Shown here: positions 31,313 to 41,311 of the stretch, one piece after another | Layout of the letters: each line of letters begins with the position of its first letter | Position numbering within the stretch: position 1 is the stretch's first letter | Assembly: GCA_022829145.1 (NCBI GenBank) | Contig: CM040752.1 | Span: forward strand, 28,675,586-28,739,585 | Length of the DNA: 64,000 nt | From: Albula goreensis | Lineage: Eukaryota > Chordata > Actinopteri > Albuliformes > Albulidae | Reading direction: 5' to 3' | Position numbers and translations under genes: made by a program | The notes under the pieces: generated by a model | Database searches by the model: none | What the model was told of the DNA's origin: nothing | The model's input: the letters and a program-made list of their open reading frames with translations, nothing else

Positions 31313-33597
31313 ATCCCTGTGGAGCTGGCAGCCGTTGTGGGAACTGTGGGCGTCCAGTGAGGACACATGCTCTGTAGCACATGTGTGCCCTGTTGTCAAA
31401 TTGTGGAGTATGGGTGGGGGGATAATGTGGGTGAGACCTGGACCCTGGCCAGGCCCAGCACAGCCCAACACGAGCGGCTTTTCAGCACTGTTTAATGCTG
31501 CATGAAAATGAATGTGTTGGAGAGTGATACTCTGGTGCGTGAATGCGTGTTTGTGTGCAGCGCGGGCAAGCCTGTAGGTTTGCATCCCTTTGCACAGTGT
31601 GTAAGTGAGTATGCTCGTGTTCGGCTGAGGTGAGAAAGTTTGTGCGTGTGTTTATGTGCTGTTTGTGAGGGGTTTGTGTAGCCTGCGTGTCTGTATGTGT
31701 ATGTACAGAGCTTCTAAAGTCAGTTTGTGTGTTTTCATTCTATGTGCGTGAGTGTGAATGTGTTAATGTGGGGTGTATACTGCCTGTGAGTTTGAGAATG
31801 ATTTTGTGTGTATGTGTGCGTCTATGCTTTTGTGCGTGTGTGTGTGTGTGAATGTTTCCATGTTTAAAATGCACACATGATTGTTCAGAATAATGTAGCA
31901 TGCAAGTTTTATTAGAATATCCTGTCTTTGCGCTCACCATTTAGCCTTTGCCGCATACTGTCAGTGTTAAACATACTCATGACAACAAGCCGATAGTCAC
32001 TAAAAGTTAGACTGTTCCATAATAAATTCTAACAAGTAAACGATCAGTACGGGTTGGAATGATAAAATTGTAACCAAATTGCTGAACGGCTGAACTAGCA
32101 TCACTAAGGGTTAGTATGTGCTGTGGTAAAGTTGTAACAAAATTATTGAGCATCTCAGAAGGCAGTAACAGATAGTGTGTGCCATGGTAAATTCAGTCTG
32201 TGTGCTTTCCTTTGTACATTTATGCCTGATCCTTAGTGCTGAGGATACAGTAAATCTGGAACACTTCCTGCTGGAGGGGTCCTTTGTAAATGTGGATGTA
32301 TTGCTGGGGGGGGCTGGAATGAATAAGAACACAAGTGGCAGAAATAAATCTAAGGGCTCATGGCTGAGCTGATAGGAGGGGGTGCATCACTTGCACATGA
32401 GGTAATAGGGGAGACAAGAGGGCAGGGAGGCGGGGAGCAGGAAGAAGCAATTTGGGCGGGGGGCAGTTGGGGGGGCGGAGGGGCGGGGGAGGGGGTGACT
32501 GAAAGGGCACCCTGTTCCACAGCTGGCGGAAACATCCGTCCGTAAGCCTGCTGGAGCGCCACGCTTCTGACTGTCCCTGCTCACACTGTCCTTCTGTCCT
32601 GTCCCACATGCAGGACCATGCTAAATACTGTCCTTGTCCGGTCCCACATGTAGGACCATGCTAAATACTGTCCTTCTGTCCTGTCCCACATGCAGGACCA
32701 TGCTAAATACTGTCCTTCTGTCCTGTCCCACATGCAGGACCATGCTAAATACTGTCCTTCTGTCCTGTCCCACATGCAGGCCCATGCTAAATACTGTCCT
32801 CCTGTCCGGTCCCACACGCAGGACCATGCTAAATACTGTCCTTCTGTCCTGTCCCACATGCAGGCCCATGCTAAATACTGTCCTCCTGTCCTGTCCCATG
32901 CACAGGATCATGCTAAATACTGTCCTTATGTCCTGTCCAATACATGCCAAATACTGTCCTGCCCCCCTCCCCCTATTCCCATGCTAAATACTGCCCTTCT
33001 GCATTGTCTTTCACACAGTCCCCTGCCAAATACAGTCCAGCCTCCAAAATTCCATTCTAAACACCATCCTTCTTTCCAGCACTGTTCTATGCTAAATACT
33101 GTCCTTCTGCCTCACATACAATCCCATACTAAATAAACACCCTCAGTCCCACACTTATCCATTGAAAATACTGTTCCTCTGTCCTATTTCGTCTTATTGT
33201 AAATACAATTCTTCTGTCTATTAATGTTCTGTCTAAAATATTGTCCTTGTGTCCAATACATTGACCCCTTTTAACCTCAACTCTTGCATCTTATAACATT
33301 GCATGCAGTGAGTTGACTGGCTTCTGTTAAGGCACAATGAAATGGTTTTTAATAAGATCAAACCGGGTTGTAATGTAAAAAGAAAATGTAAGATTGTCAT
33401 TGTGCACAACATCATTTGGACAATTTAGTTTTTTTTTACCTGCAAATATCAATCAGAAAAATCAAGACTGAAAGAGAGGATGACAACAGAAAACCAAAGA
33501 AGGTGCTAACAGGCTCTCTCTCTCCTTCTGATAGGGTGAACCGGAGGAGGCGATAGAGGGTCCCTCTCAGGCCCCGCCCCCTGAAGAAGGGGAGTAG
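16549..33597 (+). CDS. hmga2: HMGA2, AT-hook chromatin architectural protein (five coding exons, 111 aa)
   Basis: Exons: 16549-16653, 17528-17611, 18257-18307, 24220-24252 and 33535-33597 (stop TAG at 33595). All are GT-AG and all junctions are phase 0, encoding 35, 28, 17, 11 and 20 residues, against 109 aa in human HMGA2. Three AT-hooks are visible: RRGRGRPHK (residues 24-32), KRPRGRPRGSKNK (44-56) and EKRPRGRPRKW (70-80). Each hook binds the minor groove of AT-rich DNA, and the protein acts as a nuclear architectural factor in embryonic growth. The short fourth exon (PQKVVQEE) and the linker KAEPVGEKRPRG are HMGA2-specific and exclude HMGA1. Two things are odd: hook 1 has His where HMGA proteins usually have Arg after the RGRP core, and the tail is proline-rich and less acidic than the mammalian one, without its serine/acidic repeats. 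Introns are 874, 645, 5912 and 9282 bases. The start ATG has G at -3. Confidence 0.93.
17850..18065. repeat. TCAC-rich degenerate simple repeat in HMGA2 intron 2
   Basis: Interrupted CACT/TCAC tetranucleotide sequence, densest at about 18023-18058. It continues as pyrimidine-rich sequence up to the exon 3 acceptor. Confidence 0.8.
19521..20071 (+). pseudogene. Broken Tc1/mariner-type transposase
   Basis: Pieces of one transposase appear in shifting frames. There is an Arg/Gly-rich start at ATG 19521 leading to QIVSDG. Next comes a helix-turn-helix-like segment (VHGMSMREAGQ then VASIIRTFSG, about 19616-19712). Then a catalytic-core segment containing WDNVSFHQAA (about 19787-19815), and a C-terminal part with HVHLLQAMVEAC (about 19935-19975) followed by DVDENF before a stop near 20071. 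Only about 80 bases separate the DNA-binding part from the WDNVSFH motif, so several hundred bases carrying the first catalytic Asp are missing. With frameshifts as well, it is inactive. The family call rests on remembered fish transposases of this type. Confidence 0.65.
20205..20262 (-). repeat. Fish SINE 3' tail fragment
   Basis: The sequence reads ttacattacaggcatttt and then gctcttatccagagcaac, the reverse complement of the common fish SINE 3' tail (CTCTGGATAAGAGCGTC-type). It is a short fragment inside the Tc1/mariner relic. Confidence 0.55.
21236..21330. repeat. GA-rich polypurine tract
   Basis: About 95 bases of nearly pure purine (GAGA, GGAGG) in HMGA2 intron 3. Arg-Glu frames through it are artefacts. 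Confidence 0.9.
21985..22375. repeat. Long C/T-rich polypyrimidine tract
   Basis: Nearly 400 bases dominated by C and T, mostly CCTCTCC and CCCACC variants. Several overlapping Pro/Ser/Leu-rich frames run through it and none looks like protein. It lies in HMGA2 intron 3. Confidence 0.9.
23402..23546. repeat. MITE-like inverted repeat, with a partial copy at 23205-23290
   Basis: The left arm (gtgtctcagagtaggagtgc) is imperfectly complementary to the right arm (ctgctctgatacgccttatg). The interior contains gatcagttttgccttttag. A neighbouring half copy at 23205-23290 shares ctctgagatcagtcttgcc and the same spacing. A related element lies at 27514-27656. Confidence 0.6.
27514..27656. repeat. MITE-like element with about 42-bp imperfect terminal inverted repeats
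   Basis: The left arm (attcataaactatcgcaaga, then gtgggagtgctgatc) pairs with the reverse complement of the right arm (ggtcagcactcctactctga, then gactccttatgaat). The AT-rich interior is about 55 bases. No coding capacity, so non-autonomous. It belongs to the same family as 23402-23546. Confidence 0.7.
28674..28890 (+). mobile_element. tRNA-derived SINE (fish type), plus orientation
   Basis: The head (gcctgtagtctagtggctaa) resembles a tRNA-type box A. It is followed by a box-B-like ggtggctcaagccc, then the internal gggcccttgagcaaggccct that is typical of fish SINEs. The 3' tail reads gtaagtcactttggat with a (TAATGA)-type end. About 217 bp, close to full length. A second copy lies inverted at 58987-59207. 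Confidence 0.85.
29586..29632. repeat. (TTTA)n/(TTTG)n simple repeat
   Basis: About 11 tetranucleotide units, changing from TTTA to TTTG part-way along. Confidence 0.9.
29840..30112. repeat. CA-rich degenerate repeat with an internal duplication
   Basis: Interrupted CA repeats. A segment of about 75 bases containing ttctcaaccaaacatgatct occurs twice (about 29909 and 29988), so this part was tandemly duplicated. Cys/Val/Arg-rich frames on the minus strand are artefacts. Confidence 0.85.
30425..30785. repeat. (CA)n microsatellite cluster
   Basis: A perfect CA run of about 80 bases (30425-30505) is followed by interrupted CA repeats and further perfect runs near 30586-30612 and 30755-30784. 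Confidence 0.95.
31035..31312. repeat. CT-rich polypyrimidine tract
   Basis: About 280 bases of CTCT/CCCTCT sequence with few purines, in HMGA2 intron 4. Confidence 0.88.
32587..32998. repeat. 42-bp minisatellite, about 9-10 copies, in HMGA2 intron 4
   Basis: The unit contains tgtccttctgtcctgtccca and then catgcaggaccatgctaaat. Copies are well conserved from 32587 and drift after about 32930. Degenerate ctaaatactgtcc motifs continue to about 33140. Because 42 is a multiple of three, both strands stay open in several frames (for example MWDRTEGQYLAWS repeats on the minus strand). These frames have no coding context. Confidence 0.95.
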
Positions 33598-33613
33598 GCT
33601 GCACGGCACACAC

Positions 33614-33621
33614 CTACCTCA
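33614..33621 (+). promoter_or_regulatory. hmga2: let-7 8-mer target site next to the HMGA2 stop codon
   Basis: CTACCTCA is the full 8-mer complement of the let-7 seed (with the A opposite position 1). It begins 17 bases after the stop codon. Human HMGA2 also has its first let-7 site just after its stop, so the position appears conserved. Confidence 0.7.
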
Positions 33622-33790
33622 CTGGCTGGGAGGCTGCAGGGAGGAGGGAGGCCCCAAGCACCCAGCGAGCCATGACGATTGCAAAACAGGAAAATAATAG
33701 AGTTTCTAATTTTGTTTCTTATATTTTTCTTTTTTTTTTTTTACATGCAAAAAAAAACGAAAGATAAAAAGCTGCCACTGCCAAGGTAGG

Positions 33791-34189
33791 CCTCTGCCTG
33801 AGAGTGCTCTGGGCCTGAGAGTGCTCTGGGCCTGAGAGTGCTCTGGGCCTGAAAGTGCTCTGGGCCTGAGAGTGCTCTGGGCCTGAGAGTGCTCTGGGCC
33901 TGAGAGTGCTCTGGGCCTGAGAGTGCTCTGGGTCTGGGAGTGCTCTGGGCCTGAGAGTGCTCTGGGCCTGAGAGTGCTCTGGGTCTGAGAGTGCTCTGGG
34001 CCTGAGAGTGCTCTGGGCCTGAGAGTGCTCTGGGTCTGGGAGTGCTCTGGGTCTGAGAGTGCTTTGGGCCTGAGAGTGCTCTGGGCCTGAGAGTGCTCTG
34101 GGCCTGAGAGTGCTCTGGGCCTGAGAGCGCTCTGGGCCTGAGAGTGCTCTGGGTCTGAGAGTGCTCTGGGCCTGAGAGCGGTCTGGGCC
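33791..34189. repeat. 17-bp minisatellite in the HMGA2 3' UTR, about 23 copies
   Basis: The unit gggcctgagagtgctct is repeated about 23 times with a few C/T and A/G changes. It starts about 190 bases after the stop codon. The minus-strand frame through it (period 17 aa, SGPEHSQAQSTLRPRAL type) stays open because 51 bases make a whole number of codons, and it is not a gene. Confidence 0.95.
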
Positions 34190-35473
34190 AGTCTGAATGA
34201 CTGACTATGGTCAGCCACTGTCCTCCTCCTCCTCAACCCACAGTCCCGTCACCTTTGTGTTTAAAAAAAAAAAAAAAAAAACTGTGTTTCTCATTTTGTC
34301 TCAACTTATACTGTAGGAACAAAAAAAAAGTATTTTTGTATAATCAAGAAACAATCAAACGTACTGTTTACTTAGCTATGTTTGCAGGGCAGCTGCAGCA
34401 CTGAATCATGGGAGCGAGAAACTGCTTTGTCCTCGACCCGGTCCTGCCCATATTGTCTTTCAATGGGACAGGGTTGAGGGTTCAGGGGCCCAATATGTTG
34501 GCACTTCTGTATCTGTTTCTATAAATGACCCTGTCGTATATTGTTAAGCCCCGCGTTCCCCACTGGCTAGCGCCACCCCCTCCAGTTCTGGCAGAACGAA
34601 AGAACGGCGTCCTGGCATCTGCCTGAGCATGCCAGCGCTCATCCACACAGAAAAAAAAGAGTCCACTTTCACAGCCTTAACTCGGGCAATTGGAACCGCA
34701 CCCTGCAGAGCGCGTTTTTCATGCGTGTGTGCTCGTATGCCTGTTTGCGTATGTATGCTTGCGGGACGTGAGTGGGCATGTGTGTGCATGTGTACGTGAG
34801 TAGACAGGGTGTGTCTGGTACGCTTTCCCCAGAGCTGCGTCCCTCTTTGATGACATCACTGTGGCGCAATGCTCCATATTGTTGGGGATGAGAGGGTGGG
34901 TTTGAATGGGGGGGGAGGGGGAGACGTGGGCGTTCTCTGTCCTTGAAGCTCACTGACATCATCTCATACCACATGACTTAAACAGGGGTCTCGGCCCCTT
35001 TGACCTCAGTCACATGGAAACTCCACTTGAAATGATATTCCCTTTTTTATTCCCCCCCAAACCCTTGGTGGGAATGGGAAAAGGAATATGTTGTATCACC
35101 AAAATCAGACAAATGACTGCTTCACCATTGCCAGCATTCTAATTTTTGAACAAATGTTTACCAGTTCACCTTTTATCTGACCTCTCACCTCATTCAGGTT
35201 ACTATTTGGCTATGGTAAATGGTGCGCTTTGCTCCACTGAGTGCTACCCTTTACCACGGTACTCATCTATACTCATTTACACTTCAGGTATTTTTTGCAA
35301 AGGATTTTTGCTTGACTCATAATAATTCAGGAACATATCTCATTGTTTTCAGTCACAGTATAATTGTTGTGATATATGTATTTTATTTTCATATATTGTT
35401 TTGATATGACAGATCACATAAAAACCTCAGCCCAGGGGTGCCATGAGGGTTCGGCCCCCCCTGACCTCCCAGT

Positions 35474-35481
35474 CTACCTCA
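35474..35481 (+). promoter_or_regulatory. hmga2: let-7 8-mer target site
   Basis: A second full CTACCTCA 8-mer, about 1.88 kb after the HMGA2 stop. It is functional only if the HMGA2 transcript extends this far. Confidence 0.5.
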
Positions 35482-35522
35482 GCCATTGTGAGGATCGGAG
35501 AGGACCGCTCTGACACAACCCC

Positions 35523-35524
<2 letters not shown>

Positions 35525-35561
<37 letters not shown>
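35525..35561. repeat. (CA)n microsatellite
   Basis: About 18 CA copies in the presumed HMGA2 3' UTR. Confidence 0.93.
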
Positions 35562-35562
<1 letters not shown>

Positions 35563-38500
35563 CCACTCAGGATAGGACAAGGTTCTCTAGACACATATCC
35601 ACTGCCACTCAGGACAACCCCCCCCCACCCCAGACCAGACACACTGTGCTCCATTCAGAGTCACACTGATGGGGCCACTCCATCTACTCAAGGCTAAGGC
35701 CAGCACTTGTGACTTGGGGCATTCAGCCTTTAAAAAGGCACATTCATCTCTTTGACTTTTAAGGTTAGAGATCCCGTTAATGGACACAGTAATGCTCTTA
35801 ATGATTAGGACAGTGACACCCTTTGGATCTGTCATAAGCACTGTTAATGAGACAGCTGGGCAGTGACTGTCAGGAGGTCTTTGCCTTTGTGATGTCATAA
35901 TGTTTGCAACCCTGCGGAACACAGGAGCTGCACCAGTGCCACCCTTTGTCAGAGACTGTATGGAGTTTAGCAAATCAGTTTTGCAATAGGATGTCATATT
36001 GAAACCAGACCTCACTTAAAAATATAGTATGAAATATTTTTTTACTTTTATGGCTATGGATAGTCACCAAAACAAATGAGCAATTGGCAATGGTTGGATT
36101 TCATAACCAAATGGATATGGTTGCTTTAGAATGTAATTGTATTTTAAGTTGAGCTATCAGTTGCTGATGTCAGAAGTATTTTAAGAATAATATGACATCT
36201 ATGATTCTGGAACCTTTCTCTCAATATGGGACACTTTTACTGTCGTCTCGAGACAAGATTGCCAAACTCTGCATGATCTGTGATTCTGATGCCACTTGGT
36301 CCAGTTAGAGAAAGCAGCTGTTGTTGCCGTGGCTACATGGGGATGTGCACTGATTGGATGAGGTCCTGCTGACCGTCCAGTGTCCCTGTCTGAGGGGGAT
36401 GAAGGTGCTGGAAGTGATGGCATGATGCAGTTTGGCATGAGAATAAACATAGATGATAGTCAAGTGCAGGAGAGAGCCACAGGTAATGTCCTGGTGTTTC
36501 AGCTGTCTCAGCTGCAGGAAGGTAAATCCACTAACCTGCCACCAGGAATGGCTTAACCAGGACAGGTGCGAAGGCTCTGTCGCTTGGCATATAGCCTCTC
36601 GCTCTGAGACTCACCCCACCCCAGCCTTGTTTCTATAGTAGCATGTATTTTTCAGTAAAGCAGTCAGGGCAAAAGCAAAGCCAAAGTAAACATCAGGTTT
36701 GACTTGTCCCCCTGTCACATCTCCCCGAGAGATAAGAGCACACACAGGTGTGCTCACATCAAAAGGGTACAACCAGGGCCCTGAGCCGCTGTGAAGCACT
36801 GATTGTGAAATGTTTTTAGCGTTCAGGTTCAGAGATGGCCTGTCACGGAGCGCCTGTCAGAGGCTGCTTTCGCTTGCAGCTCAGGCAGCAGCAGCTGCTC
36901 TCTGGTCGGGTTGTGATGGTCTGCCCCTGACCCTCAACGGTTTTTTTTTTCTTTTCTGTTTTGCTTTTTGTTTGTTTCTCTGTCGGTTTGACTTCTTGTC
37001 ATCTGTGGGGTCATATTCAGGACTTGCTTGTTTATTTGTGCAGTACAGGCTGTTGAAATGTGGAAGCAGTGGCTGGGAGGCCTGTAAATAGCTGGGTTTG
37101 TCGCCAGGCTGCGGGCGTGCGGGTGCTGTCCAATTTAGGCACCTCAGTGAAGCCCTCCTCCCTGTGCAAGCTCCTCTTCCACAGCCATGTACTGTCCTAT
37201 ATGAGGCTTGGGCGTGTGGTTCTGGAGCCCAGTGGTGCACCAGATGTTTATGACTTAAGGGTTTATGGTAGGCTTTCCAGAAATTAAGAATGGGGTGTGA
37301 AGTTGTATATATGTAAGAGGGTGTAGTGGAGGGTGAAGGAGTAGTGGTTGTAGCAGGGTCCTTCAGTATAGATAGCGTTGTGTGTTTTCCAGAATTTCAG
37401 CCTGTAAAATGTGCAGTCCTTTTTTTAGATACATTTCCAGCTTTCAACAGTCTTCATTATGAGGTGTTTTAGTATTTTAAGCAGGCTGCACCAATACTTC
37501 TGCCTTAAGTCAGTCAGATACTGGACCCTGCCCTCTGATTGCCTGTAACTTGTCTTCTCTGAAAACATCCACACCTGATAGATTATCCTTGGCATTTTGT
37601 GATTTTTTTTTCGTACATATTTTCGTAATTGTTCCTAAATAACCCATTTTGTAAATGAGATTAGAAAGTCAGGAGTAAACCTCAATCTTACATTGACATG
37701 AAGTCATGTACATAGAACAAAATAGCTCTGATTACAAATACAAACAAGGCAATAATTCATTATGAAGTATTCATTCACTCTTCAGACAAGAAATGTGCAG
37801 AAAGGAAATACATATTAGTCAGGTGCTAAAGGAATGGCAAGAATATTCAAAACATTTTCAAAAAGCAAAGTATTAATTGTTGTATGTGTATCACGAAGAG
37901 GCTGCTTTAGTTTCTCTGTTTCCTCAGCTGCATTTGAGAGTTTTGGTTTGCTTCATGTGGAAAGACAATCCCACCACTCTTTGTGCCAGTCACAGTGCAT
38001 AGGCTCGCTTTTAACAGGGAGTCTTTGGAGGCGCCATGTGTAGTATGCATTTTGCTTTGCAAGAGGACATTTTCTTGGTGATTTCACTTAGCTAATGTGT
38101 TCATTTGAATGGCACAGGGTTGGGTTTAGGTTTTACTGTTTGTAGGATTTACTGTTTATTGAGAAAGATGGTCTCCCAAAAAAACAGCTGCTGTCTGTAG
38201 GAATATGAATATATCTGTTAAAATGCGTTGATCATTGATTTCACTTCCCCAAAATTTGCATTCCTCAAAAAGCAAAAAACCCCCAATATAATTCTGATTC
38301 TTACCAATGAATGTCAGTTCAGTTTAAAAGTAAACAGCCTTACATATGCATGAATTAATCAATAATATAAAGTAGGGTACATTAGACTATGCATCTTCAG
38401 TAAACAGTCAGGCCGCTTGCCTCCCTGTGGATGGAAATGTGTTCTCTGTCATCTTTCACTGTTTTTTCTCTTTGTGTTCATTCAAGAAGCAGCCTGGGCT

Positions 38501-41304
38501 GACTGGCACAATTTAGGTCTTGACATAACTCATCTTGGGTTCATAATGTAATGGAGAGAGTCGTTGCATGTAAATATAACAGTGAACACATTGGGTGCTA
38601 TAACTCATTCAGACTAGCTCAAACACCATTGAGCACCTCAGGGACAAACATACTGGTTTACAGGTATGGTCAGTGTTGGCATGGACTACCAGGTACTGCA
38701 CCTCCGCAAAGTCAGCTCTAACTGTGCATCGCATACTCTCATGGGTTTCACAGGAGAGCTCCCCTGAAGGGGCTGCTCAGTGTCCCAGTGTCTGTAAGCC
38801 TGTTGTAGCAGTGTCTTTTCCTGCAGTGTGCCACTAGAGGGCACTGTACTTAGCAACCTCCTTACAATTTTTAGCGAAGCCCTTCCTTACAGTTACAAGT
38901 TACAGTTCTGTAGATTCACATGGGTGGGGGGTGGGGGGTTGGTGAGTGCAATGCAGGACATGTTCACTCACTAAGCAACACTTAGTGCAGCTTTTTCTGT
39001 GTCTGGTGCCATTTTGTGTTGTGTGAGTGTGCATGTTCGTATGTGTGTGCCTGTGTGCGTTCATGCATGTATGCATACGTGAGTTTCTGTGTGCATGTGT
39101 GTGTGTATTTTCAAATGTTACCAAGAAATCATCTGCTTTTTAAAGTGGTCGTCCTCTTGTAAAGATTTTGTGGCTGCAAATCTTTTTCCTTATATTTTCT
39201 TTATTTTAAGGGGATTTTTTAACTGAAGTTTCATTGTTAGCCACACTCCTATGTTTGCTTCAATTTCATTTTCATCCCATTTCTGTTATGTGGACAAGCA
39301 GTGACCCCTGCTGGATATTTGATATAATTACAGGGTTTTTACTCATATCTCTCAGGAGGACACTTTGACATCTCATTCATGATGGCTGTTTTGTTCCTCA
39401 TTCAGTGTGTTTACCCCTTTATTAAGAGTGAAAAACACCCTAATCTTCATAGCCTTGATAATTGTGATACATCTTGATGAAAAACTTGGTGCTAATCTAT
39501 CATTTGACTTGAAAAAGCTTTGCTTGCAATTCAAAGTCCTCAAAGTTGGACATGTGGTGAGATCAGAAAAAACCCAGAGATTGACACACCATGAATCAGC
39601 TACTCTAGATGGGTTTGGGCGACTGATCTATGCTTCCTGACTTGTATTGCATTGAATGCAGATACTGTATTTTTCTGTCATGGAAGAAATACAGCATAGC
39701 TTTCCAATCTAATCAGAGATTGCCTTTTGCATGATCAACGGTGAATTAAGAAAAACCTTGAATTAAGACTTGATTTACTTGCCAAAGCTTGAACAGTACT
39801 CAATGCTCATCTTTCAAAATGTGCCTAGGGTTTTGTCATATCTGTCTTAGAGAACATAGTTTATTTTTTTGTTTGTTTTTCTGACCTGTTGGAAGTGGAC
39901 TCAGTCACCATACTACTGTCTCAATTGTGCCATTGCCATATACAGTTCCGGCATGCTTGCCACTTCTTTTCATGTTTCGTTCTCTTTTCATTTTGTTATT
40001 CTCACAGTCTGGACATCTTCAGGTAAATACATACACACCATATGTGGCATTGATGTAAATGACATTTATGAGGCTGGGGCAGTGGGAAAGTGAGAAGGAG
40101 GAGAGAAAGAGAGAGAGAGAAAGAGAGAGAGAGAGATTGAGTTCTCAGTTTCAATGGTCTACACTCATGGTGCAATGTTCAACAGCTTATTACCTTGAGT
40201 AATTGATGCCGTGTTTATTTCAAAACTATGTGGCTTCAATTTCACACAAGGAGAATGTGACAGCTACACGGCTGTTACATTTACATTCCAAACTGCTATG
40301 AAATGAACTTTGCCCTGACTCAGATATCGCGCATCTGGGTTTTCACATAAATTAGGCACCAATTATTCAGTGCATAATACCTCCATTTTGTCAGTGCACC
40401 AGGAGTTTTGATTGTCAGAATTGGGTCCTGAGAGGGTGTGTGAGATAAAGAGACAGACAGAGACAAAGGGCATTGCAGTCTATTTTCAGTGGCTGTGTTA
40501 AGTGCAGACATTAAACCTGTAAGGACTGTGTAAGGCCTCGTATTCACTATGTTTAAACTAATTATTATCCCATGCTTTTGTTCCCTGAAAAACTGCCATT
40601 GCTTGGTCATTATCATAAACATATATTTGTGATAGGAGCTTTAAATTAATTTGAACTTAAAATGCTCTGTTTAAACCCAGAGAAAATGTTTGGCTTTATG
40701 TATTATAAACATGTATTAAAGAAAACCAACATTGCTTTCAGAAACAGTGGTTTCCCAAAGAAACATTTGATTGGTCTGTAGTGCCAGAGGAAGGGCTGTA
40801 CATGGCTACTGGGAAGAAAGAACCAGTGCCTGTATGTTAGGATACAATAAAACTACATTTATCTGTTACTCTGCACTGACTTTCCCAAAAACATAAATTC
40901 TATCTATAGTACATCTGTAGATTAAGGAAGTTTAAATAAACTATTTTATAGCAAAGCTAATTTGTTAAAGAGCTTTGCTTTGGTACTGTGAGTGTGTCCA
41001 GGGAGTCATACCCTTAACATTTTTATAGGATAAATTCATCAAACCTCTTCAGTGGTCACTGCTCAACGTTATGAACCAATATGCACTGCCTGTTTTCCAT
41101 AGTGCACGCTGAAGGGAGCCTTTATCACACATCTGCTGGAGCATTGGCTCTGGGATTTAAGTATTGCAGAGACCAGGGGCCAGTGCCTTCTGCAGGTGAT
41201 TAAGGAAAGAACAGACACAGTGCAGTGTAGGTTTGAGTCCTGCCTCTCCTCACCGCTCCTCCTCCTCACTGGATCCTGCTCATGACCGCTGTAGATCCTG
41301 TGGA

Positions 41305-41311
41305 CTACCTC
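41305..41311 (+). promoter_or_regulatory. hmga2: let-7 7-mer-m8 site in the distal HMGA2 3' region
   Basis: CTACCTC followed by T, a 7-mer seed match. A further 7-mer-A1 type match (TACCTCA) occurs at 42075-42081. Either matters only if the transcript reaches the distal poly(A) signal at 42504. Confidence 0.35.

Larger units (their letters stand above)
24253..33534 (+). other. hmga2: HMGA2 intron 4
   Basis: This is the largest intron of the gene at 9.3 kb, between the PQKVVQEE exon and the tail exon. It contains a MITE-like element (27514-27656), a SINE (28674-28890), a TTTA/TTTG repeat (29586-29632), a kilobase of CA-rich sequence (29840-30785), a CT-rich stretch (31035-31312) and a 42-bp minisatellite (32587-32998). 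No further coding exon was recognised. Confidence 0.75.

Noticed and set aside
30935..31585. A 216-codon minus-strand frame rich in Arg/Glu
   Set aside because: It is caused by the CT-rich tract on the plus strand, inside HMGA2 intron 4, with no domain or splice support.
32581..33136. Long repetitive frames on both strands at the 42-bp minisatellite
   Set aside because: The repeat unit is a multiple of three without stops. There is no splice or start context, and both strands are equally open.
33706..34236. A 176-codon minus-strand frame with a 17-residue period
   Set aside because: It is the translation of the 17-bp minisatellite. Its period of 17 residues is an arithmetic consequence of the repeat length.
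40808..40832. Resemblance to miR-763, a microRNA known from HMGA2 introns (tgggaagaa...accagtgcc)
   Set aside because: The match carries a 3-base insertion and a mismatch, lies in the 3' region and not in an intron, and shows no clear flanking hairpin arm.
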